This document shows positions 17,492 through 26,489 of a stretch of 64,000 nucleotides of DNA, piece by piece. The stretch covers positions 186,001 to 250,000 of the forward strand of contig NZ_JWIG01000016.1 in the NCBI RefSeq assembly GCF_000814675.1, written 5' to 3'. The stretch comes from Pseudoalteromonas distincta. Lineage in GTDB: Bacteria > Pseudomonadota > Gammaproteobacteria > Enterobacterales > Alteromonadaceae. A program made the position numbers and the translations under genes. Within the stretch, counting starts at the first letter, position 1, and every line of letters starts with the position of its first letter. A model generated the notes under the pieces. It did not search any database, was not told the DNA's origin, and was given only the letters and a program-made list of their open reading frames with translations.

Positions 17492-20482
17492 TTAAAACTT
17501 GTAGCTAATACCAACTTTAGCCTGCCAAGCTGATGACGATGAATTGATTTGCGAGTAATTACGTACATCCGCACCGTTATATGCTGAATCGATAATATAA
17601 CGACCTTCTTTATCTAAACCACCAAAATCATAAATAGTTTGGTTTGCATAGCTTAAACGTTTCTCTATACCCCAGTCACTGTTAAGTAAATTGGCAAAGT
17701 TATCAATCATGAAGTAAACTTCACCACTGTGGCCTTGTGCAAAGCCAGGGATTTCTTGTTTGATGCTCACATCCATGGTCGTTACCCAAGGCTGAGTCGC
17801 TGTGTTTTTACCAAGTATTTGGCCTCGTTCAGATATACCTGCTTTATTTAACAGCTGCTCTAACTGATTCCAATTCATTCCTGATTCACCCCAGTTTACG
17901 AGAGAATCATCAGCTCCTGTTGGAATATAAGGTAAGTATGCGCTGTTTTTGTATAACGTACTAGTATCGCCTAAATCGTCATCTTGATACATATCCATAG
18001 TATAACTAAATGGACGACCTGAGCGACGTTCAAAGTAAACATTAAATTTGGTTGCGTAGCCTGAGAAGAATTCAGTATTGTAACCTAAATTAATTTTAAA
18101 ACTGTGTTCTACTTCGTAAGAGCCTCGTGCAGCAAGGTCTTCATTACGGTTAACGGTAACATTATGCTTGTAGTTACCTTCAGCTTGCGATGCTGAACCA
18201 ATAGAAGATTCAGTTACGTCTTGATGTGCATAACTAAAAGAGGTAAATAAGCCGTTGTCCCACTCTTTAGCTAGACCTGTTGAAATAATAATTGAACGAC
18301 CATCTTCAGATGAGTTAGTCATTACGATATCAGCATTATCAAAGTTGTCGTAAATAGTTTGGTTAATAACTCGTTCACCATCTGCCGCCAATCCAACTGG
18401 TTGAATCGAAGCGTTGTGCCACACGGCTTCATTTTCTTTTTTATGATAAGCGATTTCTGCTTGCCACTTAAAACCGTTGCCCAATAATTCAGAGTCGAAT
18501 TCGTATTCAAAACCAATTTGAGTACGAATGCTTGAAGGCAATTTAAAATTAGGGTCTATAAAAGCAACGCTACCGCTGCCTTTCTCTAATGAGTTTTTAA
18601 TTTCATCTGGGACTTGAGTAATATCAGCTTGGTTATTAGCATAATATTCATTAATAACGGTTGAAGGGGCTGTAACTTCTGTAATACCATCGGCTTGGAA
18701 GGAGTTGTTATACCATACGTTTGGAATACCACCTTGGAAGCGACCAATACCACCACTTATTGTAAGTGCCTCTGTAGCATAATATTTAAAGCCGATACGC
18801 GGTAAAATAATATCTATACCATCAAGGTTCTCTTGATTGGTAAAGCCATAAGTATTAGCAAAGTTTTCATTAAGCGTTGGTTTGTCATCTGATGATAAGC
18901 GCTCGTAACGAATGCCAGCAGTCATTTCTAAGTCATCGCCAATGTAAAACTTATCTTCAATATAAAGCGCTAGCTGGTTACGCGTTACATCATAAGCTTT
19001 ATCAGATGAATTATTAGTATAGGCATTTTTGTACTCAAAAGCGTATGGGTAGTTACCATTTTCATCTTTTTTCGAGTCTTTAGCTTCAAAACTTACCATG
19101 CGGTTTTCAAAATCATCTAAGCTTTTAAACTGCCACGACCCTAATGAATCTTCGGCAAATAGGTTATAAAGTTTTAATGACTCGTACTGTGCACCAAAGT
19201 TAATTTCATGCTCATCCATTAAATAGGTTGCATCAAATGTAAGCGTTAGGTTTTTAGTTTCAGATACGTTAGCGTGGCGGGTGCTGTCTGTGCCAAAAGC
19301 AAATTGAGCGCCTGTACCGCGACCATTTATTTCTTCTTCATAGACACTAACACTGCCTATATCTGAACGGGTATTGCTATTTGAAGTTACATCTTTATAT
19401 GCAATGCCGACCTCAGTAGAGAAGTTGTCACTCCAATCTGAGTATAATTTAGTTGAAAAATTATTAAACTTAGTAACATAAGCATAAGTGTTAGATCGCA
19501 TAACAACAGAGTTACCACCGCTGCTGCTATTGCGCTCGTCTTGGTCGTCTTGCCACTGGTACGTGAAATCTAGGCGATGTTCATCGCTAGCATTCCAGCT
19601 TAGTTTTACTAATAAGCTTTCGTTGGTATCTTCAGGCGCGCCGGCTAATGAATCGGTCAAGCCGTATTCATTATTTAAAATAGAAATAAAACGGTTATAG
19701 TTAGCTTCAGAAGTATTAAATTCGTTAGCAGCACCAGAGCCGTCAAAGCCGTAATCTAGATCTTGTTCGCTTGACCATTTAGAATAGTTTACAAAATAAA
19801 ACAGCTCGTCTTCAAGAATAGCGCCACCTACGTTAAAACCATAACGCTTTTCTGACTGGATAGGCTCGACATTATAAAAAGAATAAGTTTTATGACCTGT
19901 TAATGGGTCAAACTCATCTTCTTCACTAATACTTTTTACGTCACCAGCAATCTCTGGAGTAGAGATTTCATAAAAGCCAGAGAACTTAAACTCATTTGTA
20001 CCAGATTTTGTTACTGCATTAATAGTACCGCCACCAAAGTTACCTTTAGAAGCTGAGAAAGGAGATACATCAACAGAAACTTGTTCAATAGCATCAAGTG
20101 CTACAGGAGGCTGAGAAGTAGGGTAGCCACCAAAGTTCAAGCCAAAGTCATCATTTTGACCAATACCGTCAACTGTTAAACCGTTGGTACGAGGGTTACT
20201 ACCTGCAAACGTTAGCTCGCCATTACCATTAATACTGGCAAGTGGGTTTAAGCGCGCAATATCTTTAATGTCGCGGTTAAAGCTTGGCATATTTTCAATA
20301 GTATCAGAACCAAATGAGCTGCTTGAGCCACCAGATTGCTGAACGATTTTATAACCAGACACTTCAATTTTTTCAATGTTTAGCGGAGCAAGCTGCGAAC
20401 TTAAGCGGTATGTTTCACCCAGATTTAGATAGATATTTTCAACAGTTGTATCATTAAACTTATCAGAATCGATGATAACCAT
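17492..20482 (-). CDS. N-terminally truncated Oar-like TonB-dependent receptor (probable pseudogene)
   Basis: A paralogue of the neighbouring receptor with plug (NPRTNGLTVDGIGQNDDFG) and complete barrel ending in KVGISYKF. The first ATG gives 996 residues that begin inside the regulatory-like domain. The open frame and homology continue upstream past this ATG to base 20587 (TVLNLYNLHTGT aligns with TKLILVHEPTGT of the paralogue, then GLRVGGPY is shared). There it meets the TAA of the nuclease gene, in the same frame. The signal peptide and about the first 48 residues are missing, so it could not be exported as it stands. Likely a deletion that joined the nuclease gene to the receptor; the barrel has not yet gathered stops, so the event seems recent or the product is made in another way. 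Confidence 0.85.
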   Translation of the reverse strand: MVIIDSDKFNDTTVENIYLNLGETYRLSSQLAPLNIEKIEVSGYKIVQQSGGSSSSFGSDTIENMPSFNRDIKDIARLNPLASINGNGELTFAGSNPRTNGLTVDGIGQNDDFGLNFGGYPTSQPPVALDAIEQVSVDVSPFSASKGNFGGGTINAVTKSGTNEFKFSGFYEISTPEIAGDVKSISEEDEFDPLTGHKTYSFYNVEPIQSEKRYGFNVGGAILEDELFYFVNYSKWSSEQDLDYGFDGSGAANEFNTSEANYNRFISILNNEYGLTDSLAGAPEDTNESLLVKLSWNASDEHRLDFTYQWQDDQDERNSSSGGNSVVMRSNTYAYVTKFNNFSTKLYSDWSDNFSTEVGIAYKDVTSNSNTRSDIGSVSVYEEEINGRGTGAQFAFGTDSTRHANVSETKNLTLTFDATYLMDEHEINFGAQYESLKLYNLFAEDSLGSWQFKSLDDFENRMVSFEAKDSKKDENGNYPYAFEYKNAYTNNSSDKAYDVTRNQLALYIEDKFYIGDDLEMTAGIRYERLSSDDKPTLNENFANTYGFTNQENLDGIDIILPRIGFKYYATEALTISGGIGRFQGGIPNVWYNNSFQADGITEVTAPSTVINEYYANNQADITQVPDEIKNSLEKGSGSVAFIDPNFKLPSSIRTQIGFEYEFDSELLGNGFKWQAEIAYHKKENEAVWHNASIQPVGLAADGERVINQTIYDNFDNADIVMTNSSEDGRSIIISTGLAKEWDNGLFTSFSYAHQDVTESSIGSASQAEGNYKHNVTVNRNEDLAARGSYEVEHSFKINLGYNTEFFSGYATKFNVYFERRSGRPFSYTMDMYQDDDLGDTSTLYKNSAYLPYIPTGADDSLVNWGESGMNWNQLEQLLNKAGISERGQILGKNTATQPWVTTMDVSIKQEIPGFAQGHSGEVYFMIDNFANLLNSDWGIEKRLSYANQTIYDFGGLDKEGRYIIDSAYNGADVRNYSQINSSSSAWQAKVGISYKF

Positions 20483-20587
20483 GTAAGGACCACCTACACG
20501 TAAGCCATTAGCGATAAACGTACCACTTTCGTTTGTAGTTAGCTCGCTAATAGTTCCCGTGTGTAGGTTATATAAATTTAATACTGT

Positions 20588-21442
20588 TTATTTGTCAGTC
20601 GTCATTTTTAGTGCCGTTTCTAACTCTTTTGCAGAAGGGTCAAATAAGGCGTTTAATAGTCCAGCTAGTCGAATACCCGCTTGTTGTAGGCGTGTTTTTA
20701 CAATTGGAGTGTTGTTATAAATGTAGCTGTACCCAACTTCGTCGTTGGTGTACTTATAAATTTTTGTTGCTAAATTGTGTGATTCTTCAACCCAAGTTTT
20801 AGGTGAGCTTTGTAAATACTCAGCAATTAATTCGCTGTTATTTGTATCAATAAATTGAGCGTATTCAGTAAACGACAAGTTCTCGTTCTCAACTAACTTT
20901 GTATCCCAAAGGCTGTGAAGATTTGTTTCTTCGTTAAAAAAAGAAACCTTAATACGGTTACCACCTCTGTCTTCACCTCGACCGGCATGAAAAGGTTGAT
21001 GACTGTCACCTACTAAATGCACTAAAAAACGCAAACTGAACTGTTTAGCATCTAAGGTGCTATTTTTATCAGTGAGCGTTTGCATTGAATAGTGAATGCC
21101 CTCGAGGATATTACTTACAGATTCTTTGTTTTTAGTATGATCGTGATTGAAGCTGAAAGATTTTCCTGGGGCTGCGTTAATGTAATGCCAACGAGATGAT
21201 TTCTTTTGCCAAAAGTCGCCAGGAGCAGAGCGCATTTCATCAGGCCACGTTGATATTTGCGCAAGTGACTCACCATCTAAATAAGGTTTAATTGCTGCTT
21301 TAGTTGTTTCGCTTATATGAGATTGTGCAATCTGCCCTACAATACGGTGGCCATTTTGACCCCAAGCGTGTGAGTTAGTGCTTGTGAATATCGCACTAAT
21401 CAAAAGCGCAGAAGATATCGAGTACTTTATATTGTTATGCAT
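20588..21442 (-). CDS. Secreted S1/P1-type nuclease
   Basis: A 284-residue zinc-dependent nuclease or phosphodiesterase acting outside the cytoplasm. The signal peptide ends SHA, leaving the N-terminal Trp of WGQNGHRIVGQIA, whose amino group and side chain are part of the tri-zinc site. Other ligands appear in STWPDEMR, SSRWHYIN, LVHLVGDSHQPFHAGRGEDRGGNR (the central HxxxDxxxPxH-type motif) and LHSLWDTKLVE. It probably degrades environmental DNA/RNA for phosphate or nucleosides. A UshA-like nucleotidase is encoded nearby. An AGGAAG ribosome site lies before the ATG. Its TAA is immediately followed in frame by the truncated receptor. Confidence 0.92.
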   Translation of the reverse strand: MHNNIKYSISSALLISAIFTSTNSHAWGQNGHRIVGQIAQSHISETTKAAIKPYLDGESLAQISTWPDEMRSAPGDFWQKKSSRWHYINAAPGKSFSFNHDHTKNKESVSNILEGIHYSMQTLTDKNSTLDAKQFSLRFLVHLVGDSHQPFHAGRGEDRGGNRIKVSFFNEETNLHSLWDTKLVENENLSFTEYAQFIDTNNSELIAEYLQSSPKTWVEESHNLATKIYKYTNDEVGYSYIYNNTPIVKTRLQQAGIRLAGLLNALFDPSAKELETALKMTTDK

Positions 21443-21663
21443 TAAAACTTCCTAAATGAATATTTCATGGGGTTGCTATAAGCTAATGCGGTCAATTGTC
21501 CTCATTTTTAATGTTGATAGAAAGGACTTATTAAAATTCATATTTTCTTATTCGATTGCCTTTAAAATCAATGCCTTAAATTTAATGGGTAAAATTACTT
21601 GTTGTAATAGGTAAGCGAAATTGTTCAAATACACTATATCGTCTATTTTTGGGTGGCATTGCT

Positions 21664-22560
21664 TTGAATTATAAAAATATTGTGTTGCACAAAATGTTAA
21701 TTGTTACATTTTTGTTTCTATTGTTGGTCGTTACGTGGGTTTGCGGTCAAGTTAGTGTATACAATGATGATTTACATTTTCCGGTTATGATCGAAACCTC
21801 AACAGAGTGTCAAACAACTGCTACAAGTAATAAAGGCCAATTAATTGTTTTTACACAATCAAAAAAAATAGCCAAGTTATTAACACAAAAGTTATGCTCT
21901 GATAACGTAGTAGCTAAGCAATATGGCTCGGTAAAAGGGTATTGGGGATATAGAACGGCAGATAGCTTTGAGTTTGTTGGTAAAGGAATTGCTGACCTAA
22001 TTTTGGCTAAAAGCAATATTATGGCTGCATTTAAAGCGGAGTCGACCTATAACTACCAACCCGTAGTTGGTTTTTCTAACTACACGGCTTTTTTTATATC
22101 TTCTAAAGAAAAACCTCGAATTACTAAACAATATTTTTTAGATAAACGCATAGGTTTGCTTGATTATCCTACCAGCCGATCAGGGCATATTTTACCAAAG
22201 CAAATGTTTAAAGAACTGGATATAAATTTAGCTAATTTGAAAATCACTTATGCTAGTTCTCATAACGAATTACGCGATTTACTCGCCGACGGAAAAGTAG
22301 ATATTATTGCTTCGTTTTGGAAAGAGAGTGACGAAAAACGTTTTTCAAAAAATTATATTACGGCTTTGAGTAATAATATTACTGGAACAAGATGGTATTT
22401 AAAAATGCAGCAAAATAATACTGATTTATTATGTGCAGTACAGGCAAATTTGCTTGATATGTCTAAAGATCAAAGTTTGCATTATTATCAAAATGCACAA
22501 TCGTTTTGGAGTTGCGGTACTAGCTCAGTAAACTTAAAAGAGGAAGTTAGTGATGAGTAA
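21664..22560 (+). CDS. PhnD-like periplasmic substrate-binding protein
   Basis: A protein of about 299 residues with an N-terminal hydrophobic signal or anchor (LIVTFLFLLLVVTWVCG). The two-lobed binding-protein layout resembles PhnD/transferrin-type ligand-binding proteins: KGIADLILAKSNIM, IGLLDYPTSRSGHILPKQMF, LRDLLADGKVDIIASFW. The start is uncertain: TTG at 21664 has a GGGTGG motif seven bases upstream, while the first ATG is at 21694 without a ribosome site. No ABC transporter genes follow. Instead its end overlaps a membrane-anchored putative regulator, so it more likely works as a sensor subunit than in uptake. Confidence 0.72.
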   Translation: MNYKNIVLHKMLIVTFLFLLLVVTWVCGQVSVYNDDLHFPVMIETSTECQTTATSNKGQLIVFTQSKKIAKLLTQKLCSDNVVAKQYGSVKGYWGYRTADSFEFVGKGIADLILAKSNIMAAFKAESTYNYQPVVGFSNYTAFFISSKEKPRITKQYFLDKRIGLLDYPTSRSGHILPKQMFKELDINLANLKITYASSHNELRDLLADGKVDIIASFWKESDEKRFSKNYITALSNNITGTRWYLKMQQNNTDLLCAVQANLLDMSKDQSLHYYQNAQSFWSCGTSSVNLKEEVSDE

Positions 22561-23497
22561 ATATAAACAACTGCTTGTTTTACTATGCTTATTTTTAACT
22601 TTATCTTCTGTGTTTTATATTTCTGTAATTCAAAAAAGCCAGCAAGTAACTAAACAAAAAATAACGCAGATAGAAAGGCAAATTGCACTCGACTTACCAT
22701 TACTTGATTTATCAAATGAATTGCTAAAGCATTCGGGGAATAAAGATGCGGTTAATAGCTACATTAAAACCTTAAATAGCTACATTAATATGAGTGGGCT
22801 TAAAGTTGTTGCTATTGCACCAAAAGGCGAAATGCTAGCACCTGTAAACTTACACCAAATAACACGTAGTTTGAGCACTAATAACGGACCTGTATTAGTT
22901 GTATTTAACGTTCAGCAAACCCACTTTACATTAAGCCATTTTATTTACTATTTTATATTTTTAGTATTAAGTGTGTTGATTAGTTTTTGGGTAAAGTTTG
23001 CGTTTATTAAACAAAGTAATAAGCAGTTTAATAATGCACAACATCAGTCAATTACAGAGCCTACGCCGCTGATGCTTATAGTTGATCTTAACGATAAAAC
23101 ACTATCAAGTAGTTGTAATGCAGAGCAAAAAGTGGGTTTAGCCAATAAGCCATTATGCTTTTATTTAGCACTTGTAGAGTATTGTACAAATAACGATGAT
23201 GTAGCGCTTAGTCATAATAAAGATGTACCAGAGGAGCTTCTAGAGCTCGCTAACAAGTATTTTTATAGGTTGGTCGAACTTGGTCATACGGTTAGAAAAA
23301 GACCTAATTTTAATAATAGCCTAGAAAAAACCTTGAGTGAGATACGTGCGGCGTTAGATGAAGTACTTAGTGAGTGTCCTGAAGAAAAAGAGTTATATTA
23401 CCCACCTAAAGCCTATGGAGAAGGCTCTCGTTCTCGTTTGCATAGTTATGGGCTGGCAAATATTAAAAAAGGTAATATTGAAATAAGAGGAAAGTAA
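22553..23497 (+). CDS. Two-pass membrane protein with periplasmic sensor and conserved C-terminal cytoplasmic (putative DNA-binding) domain
   Basis: A 314-residue protein with a membrane segment at about 6-24, a periplasmic region of about 100 residues with helical start (TKQKITQIERQIALDLPLLD), a second membrane segment at about 130-152, then a cytoplasmic domain of about 160 residues. The latter is basic and looks strongly conserved (ANKPLCFYLALVEYC, LANKYFYRLVELGHTVRKRP, KTLSEIRAALDEV, and the tail PPKAYGEGSRSRLHSYGL). It could be a winged-helix-like output domain, but I do not recognise a named family. AGAGGAAG precedes the ATG at 22553. It overlaps the binding-protein gene by eight bases, suggesting a sensing pair. 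Confidence 0.7.
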   Translation: MSKYKQLLVLLCLFLTLSSVFYISVIQKSQQVTKQKITQIERQIALDLPLLDLSNELLKHSGNKDAVNSYIKTLNSYINMSGLKVVAIAPKGEMLAPVNLHQITRSLSTNNGPVLVVFNVQQTHFTLSHFIYYFIFLVLSVLISFWVKFAFIKQSNKQFNNAQHQSITEPTPLMLIVDLNDKTLSSSCNAEQKVGLANKPLCFYLALVEYCTNNDDVALSHNKDVPEELLELANKYFYRLVELGHTVRKRPNFNNSLEKTLSEIRAALDEVLSECPEEKELYYPPKAYGEGSRSRLHSYGLANIKKGNIEIRGK

Positions 23498-23518
23498 CTA
23501 GATTACTTTCCTCTTATT
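23482..23518. terminator. Bidirectional terminator overlapping the stop codon
   Basis: Sixteen-base perfect arms (23482-23497 and 23503-23518) around CTAGA. The upstream gene's last codons form the left arm, and a convergent nucleotidase gene lies to the right. Confidence 0.8.
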
Positions 23519-23526
23519 CTTAGAGG

Positions 23527-25158
23527 TTATTTAGGGGTAAATTCAGCCGCTTTAAGAGGGCTATTTTTTGAAATAAAGTCTTGAAGTGCTTTAGCATCTG
23601 TTTCGTCTGTACTTACAAAGCCTTTTTTATTTGTAAGTGCAGGATAACCATCACCGCCTGATGCGTTATAGCTATTTAGACTCATTCTGTATGTTTTATT
23701 TTTATTAAGCGGTTCGCCATTGATCAAAACATTAACCAACTGATTATTTTTACGCTCAAACGATATTTTATGGTATTGCAAATAAGCACCAGCATCCGGC
23801 GGGAAGCTCGTTACTGTATTTAAGTAATCCCATAAATCACTGCCTTGCCAATCCATGTAAGTAATGCGGTTTTTAAAAGGATGTACTTTTAAAATATCTT
23901 TATAGCTTACTTTACCAGCCTCTATTGAGCTGCGAATACCACCGCCACTTATTAATCCAAAGTCTGCATTTACTACATCCATTTGAGCTTGAATAATTAC
24001 ACGTGCAAGGTTTGTTTGTTGGTAACGAACTTTGTTTCTGTCACCTTCTAAGCGAGCATCTACTTCACCAATGGTACCTTCAATTTGTTTAGCGCCTTTA
24101 GCTTGGTATACCGCTAAATAAGATTCAAGTTTAGGGTCTGGTTTAATGTACTCGTTTGCTAATACTGCTTTAGTAGAGCCATCAGCTTGAACTTTATCTA
24201 CATACAAATTAACAGGCATGAGTTTGTAGTCTAGTAACGTTAATTTTCCGTTTTCAAGCTTAAACTCAGCTTTACCAACATACTTACCCCATTCATGGGC
24301 TTGCATAATGTAAGTACCGTTTTGCTGGTCTGGCTTACAGGCAAGGCCAGGTTTAAAGTTATCGTCATTTACATTTGTATCACTCATACACACAGGTTCT
24401 TGTGAGTGACCGCCAATGATCATATCAAGTGTGTTTGCAGGAAGTGAGCGAGCAAGTGTTACATCACCTGGTGCATTAATGCCAAAGCTAGCATCAACAT
24501 AATGACCCATATGAGTCAGCGCAATGGTAATGTCAGGGTTGTACTTAGCTTTTATTTCTTTAGCTAGTTTTGCGGTAACGTCAACAGGGTCTTTAAACTC
24601 TAAGTGCCCAATATACTGAGGGTTACCAATTTTAGCTGTGTCTGTTGTTGTTAATCCAATGACAGCAATAGTTAAGCCGTTTTTTTTGAATATTTTATAG
24701 CTATCAAACGCATGTTCGCCTGATTCTTTTTCAAATATATTGGCTGATAGAAAAGGAAAGTCCACCCATTTTTGCTGTTGCTTCAAAACATCAATAGGGT
24801 TATCGAATTCGTGATTACCTAATGCCATTGCATCATAACCAATCAGCGACATACCTTTAAAGTCAGGTTCTGCTTTTTGTAAATCTGACTCAGGAATACC
24901 GGTATTAATGTCACCACCAGAGAGAAGTAAAACGGCATGACCTTGCTTTTGGGCGTCATTACGTAAAGAGTCAATTAACGTTTTGCGAGCGGCCATACCG
25001 TATTCGCCTTTTTCGTTTTGCCAAAAACGGCCGTGATTATCATTAGTATGAAGAACAGTTAAATATTCAGTAGGAGTACTGTTAGAGGTTGATTCAGGAG
25101 CAGGAGATGTGCATCCAAGTACACTAAAAATAATCGAAAATAAAATAATTATACGCAT
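23527..25158 (-). CDS. ushA: UshA/NutA-like 5'-nucleotidase lipoprotein
   Basis: A 543-residue metallophosphoesterase. It has a lipoprotein signal with lipobox VLGC, then the metal-binding motifs TVLHTNDNHGRFW, LLSGGDINTG, ALGNHEFDNP and LTHMGHY/IIGGHSQEP. The C-terminal nucleotidase domain binds the base (SGGGIRSSIEAGKVSY, NSYNASGGDGYPAL). It hydrolyses extracellular nucleotides and UDP-sugars to nucleosides and phosphate. Vibrio has a lipid-anchored homologue (NutA), which fits better than soluble E. coli UshA. It appears monocistronic. With the S1/P1 nuclease it suggests a nucleic-acid scavenging ability. Confidence 0.92.
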   Translation of the reverse strand: MRIIILFSIIFSVLGCTSPAPESTSNSTPTEYLTVLHTNDNHGRFWQNEKGEYGMAARKTLIDSLRNDAQKQGHAVLLLSGGDINTGIPESDLQKAEPDFKGMSLIGYDAMALGNHEFDNPIDVLKQQQKWVDFPFLSANIFEKESGEHAFDSYKIFKKNGLTIAVIGLTTTDTAKIGNPQYIGHLEFKDPVDVTAKLAKEIKAKYNPDITIALTHMGHYVDASFGINAPGDVTLARSLPANTLDMIIGGHSQEPVCMSDTNVNDDNFKPGLACKPDQQNGTYIMQAHEWGKYVGKAEFKLENGKLTLLDYKLMPVNLYVDKVQADGSTKAVLANEYIKPDPKLESYLAVYQAKGAKQIEGTIGEVDARLEGDRNKVRYQQTNLARVIIQAQMDVVNADFGLISGGGIRSSIEAGKVSYKDILKVHPFKNRITYMDWQGSDLWDYLNTVTSFPPDAGAYLQYHKISFERKNNQLVNVLINGEPLNKNKTYRMSLNSYNASGGDGYPALTNKKGFVSTDETDAKALQDFISKNSPLKAAEFTPK

Positions 25159-25245
25159 AAAATACCTATGGATTAAGGTCTACTTAATTTATCAAGCGGG
25201 TAGTTTAAACTAGTTTTATGCTAAAAAAACGTACTTATTGACATT

Positions 25246-25431
25246 TTATTTAGAAGGTACAGTTAATCGATTCGTGGCGGCACTTTCGCGACGCTTTAAC
25301 TCTGCATCCGCATATTCCCGCTTAGTATGGTTTATACCTACCATCCACGTTAAAAAGCTCGCCGGTAGTTTTGTGTATGGTTCACCTTTGTGTAAACCAA
25401 AGTCGCAAATTGTTTGTTTAGTGTGTGGCAT
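25246..25431 (-). CDS. Small DUF3820-like protein
   Basis: A 61-residue protein that reads ICDFGLHKGEPYTKLPASFLTWMV then YADAELKRRES. This matches the short pattern FGxxKGxPxxxLPxxYLxWM...AxxELxRR seen in DUF3820-like proteins and at the C-terminus of some exonucleases. AGGA lies seven bases before the ATG on the minus strand, which supports a real gene over the opposing frame. Function unknown; a link with nucleic acids is suspected from its relatives. Confidence 0.6.
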   Translation of the reverse strand: MPHTKQTICDFGLHKGEPYTKLPASFLTWMVGINHTKREYADAELKRRESAATNRLTVPSK

Positions 25432-25681
25432 TGTTAGATCCTGTTGTTTGTGTTTTTTTAAGGTAACAAATAAGTGACCACACTTTTAAGATGATTTAAT
25501 TTTAAATAGTTAGATTTATATAGCAAAAAAGAATATAAATAATGGCATATGTAATTAATTTGTTATCAACACGGTCTTAATTGTATCAACTCACACTTTA
25601 GAATCGATTTTAGTCGCCGATGGCATTAATGTGTTAACGCATTAACTAATTATTTAAAAAATATAACAACAGGAATAAAAC

Positions 25682-26422
25682 ATGAAAAAACTTTTACTTG
25701 GCTCAGCACTTGCTGCAGCAAGTTTTACAAGCACCGCTACTATAGTTGAAATGAACACGAGCCAAGGTGTCATAGAGATTAACCTGTTTGATCAACAAAC
25801 CCCCAAAACAGTCGCAAATTTTTTAAGTTACGTTCAAGACGATTCATATAACGAAACAGTAATTCACCGCTCTGTTAGTAACTTTGTTATTCAAGGTGGT
25901 GGATTTACATTTTCTGATTCGCTAGATGCAATTACTACAAAGCCTGCTGTAGAAAATGAGCCCGTTTTTTCTAATGTTAAGGGCACCATTGCGATGGCTA
26001 AATTATCGGGTGATGCTAATAGCGCAACAAGTCAGTGGTTTTTTAATATTACAGACAATAGTGCAGCACTTGATACGCAAAACGGTGGTTTTACTGTGTT
26101 TGGACAAATTACTGCAGCAAGCCAATCAACGTTAGATAAAATTGCAGCGTTAGTACACTGTGGTGAAACACCCGTGGTTGATATTACTGCCGAGCAATGT
26201 GCAAGTACTGATGTAACAATTAGTAGTGCTAACTTAGTGACTATTCAAAATGTGGCGGTAATGGATGATGATCCTAATTCAGCAGCAGGCCTTACTGTTA
26301 CTGAAAATACGTTAATTGATTCTGACACATCAACAGATTCTAGTAGCAGTTCTGGCGGCGGGTTAATTTGGCTTTTAGGTGCTTTTTTACTTGCGGTACC
26401 TCGTTTAAAACGTGCTAAATAA
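25682..26422 (+). CDS. Secreted cyclophilin-type peptidyl-prolyl isomerase with a GlyGly-CTERM tail
   Basis: A 246-residue protein: signal peptide (1-19), cyclophilin domain at about 21-190 (VEMNTSQGVIEINLFDQQTPKT region, VIHRSVSNFVIQGGGF, GTIAMAKLSGDANSATSQWFFN, GFTVFGQI), a Ser/Asp-rich linker, then GGGLIWLLGAFLLAV followed by the basic end PRLKRAK. The tail has the Gly-rich motif, hydrophobic helix and basic end of GlyGly-CTERM substrates, which are cut by rhombosortase and sent to the surface, often after type II secretion. No rhombosortase is in the window. An AGGAA ribosome site precedes it. Confidence 0.88.
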   Translation: MKKLLLGSALAAASFTSTATIVEMNTSQGVIEINLFDQQTPKTVANFLSYVQDDSYNETVIHRSVSNFVIQGGGFTFSDSLDAITTKPAVENEPVFSNVKGTIAMAKLSGDANSATSQWFFNITDNSAALDTQNGGFTVFGQITAASQSTLDKIAALVHCGETPVVDITAEQCASTDVTISSANLVTIQNVAVMDDDPNSAAGLTVTENTLIDSDTSTDSSSSSGGGLIWLLGAFLLAVPRLKRAK

Positions 26423-26434
26423 TTAAAATTAACG

Positions 26435-26470
26435 GTAATGTGGATGGCCTAAACCAGCCGTCCACATTAC
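26435..26470. terminator. Hairpin between convergent genes
   Basis: Fourteen-base arms (26435-26448 and 26457-26470, one G-U pair) in the gap between the cyclophilin and MAPEG genes. The T-run is poor, so it may act mainly as an RNA end stabiliser. Confidence 0.65.
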
Positions 26471-26489
26471 TATTATTAAACTTTGCTGT

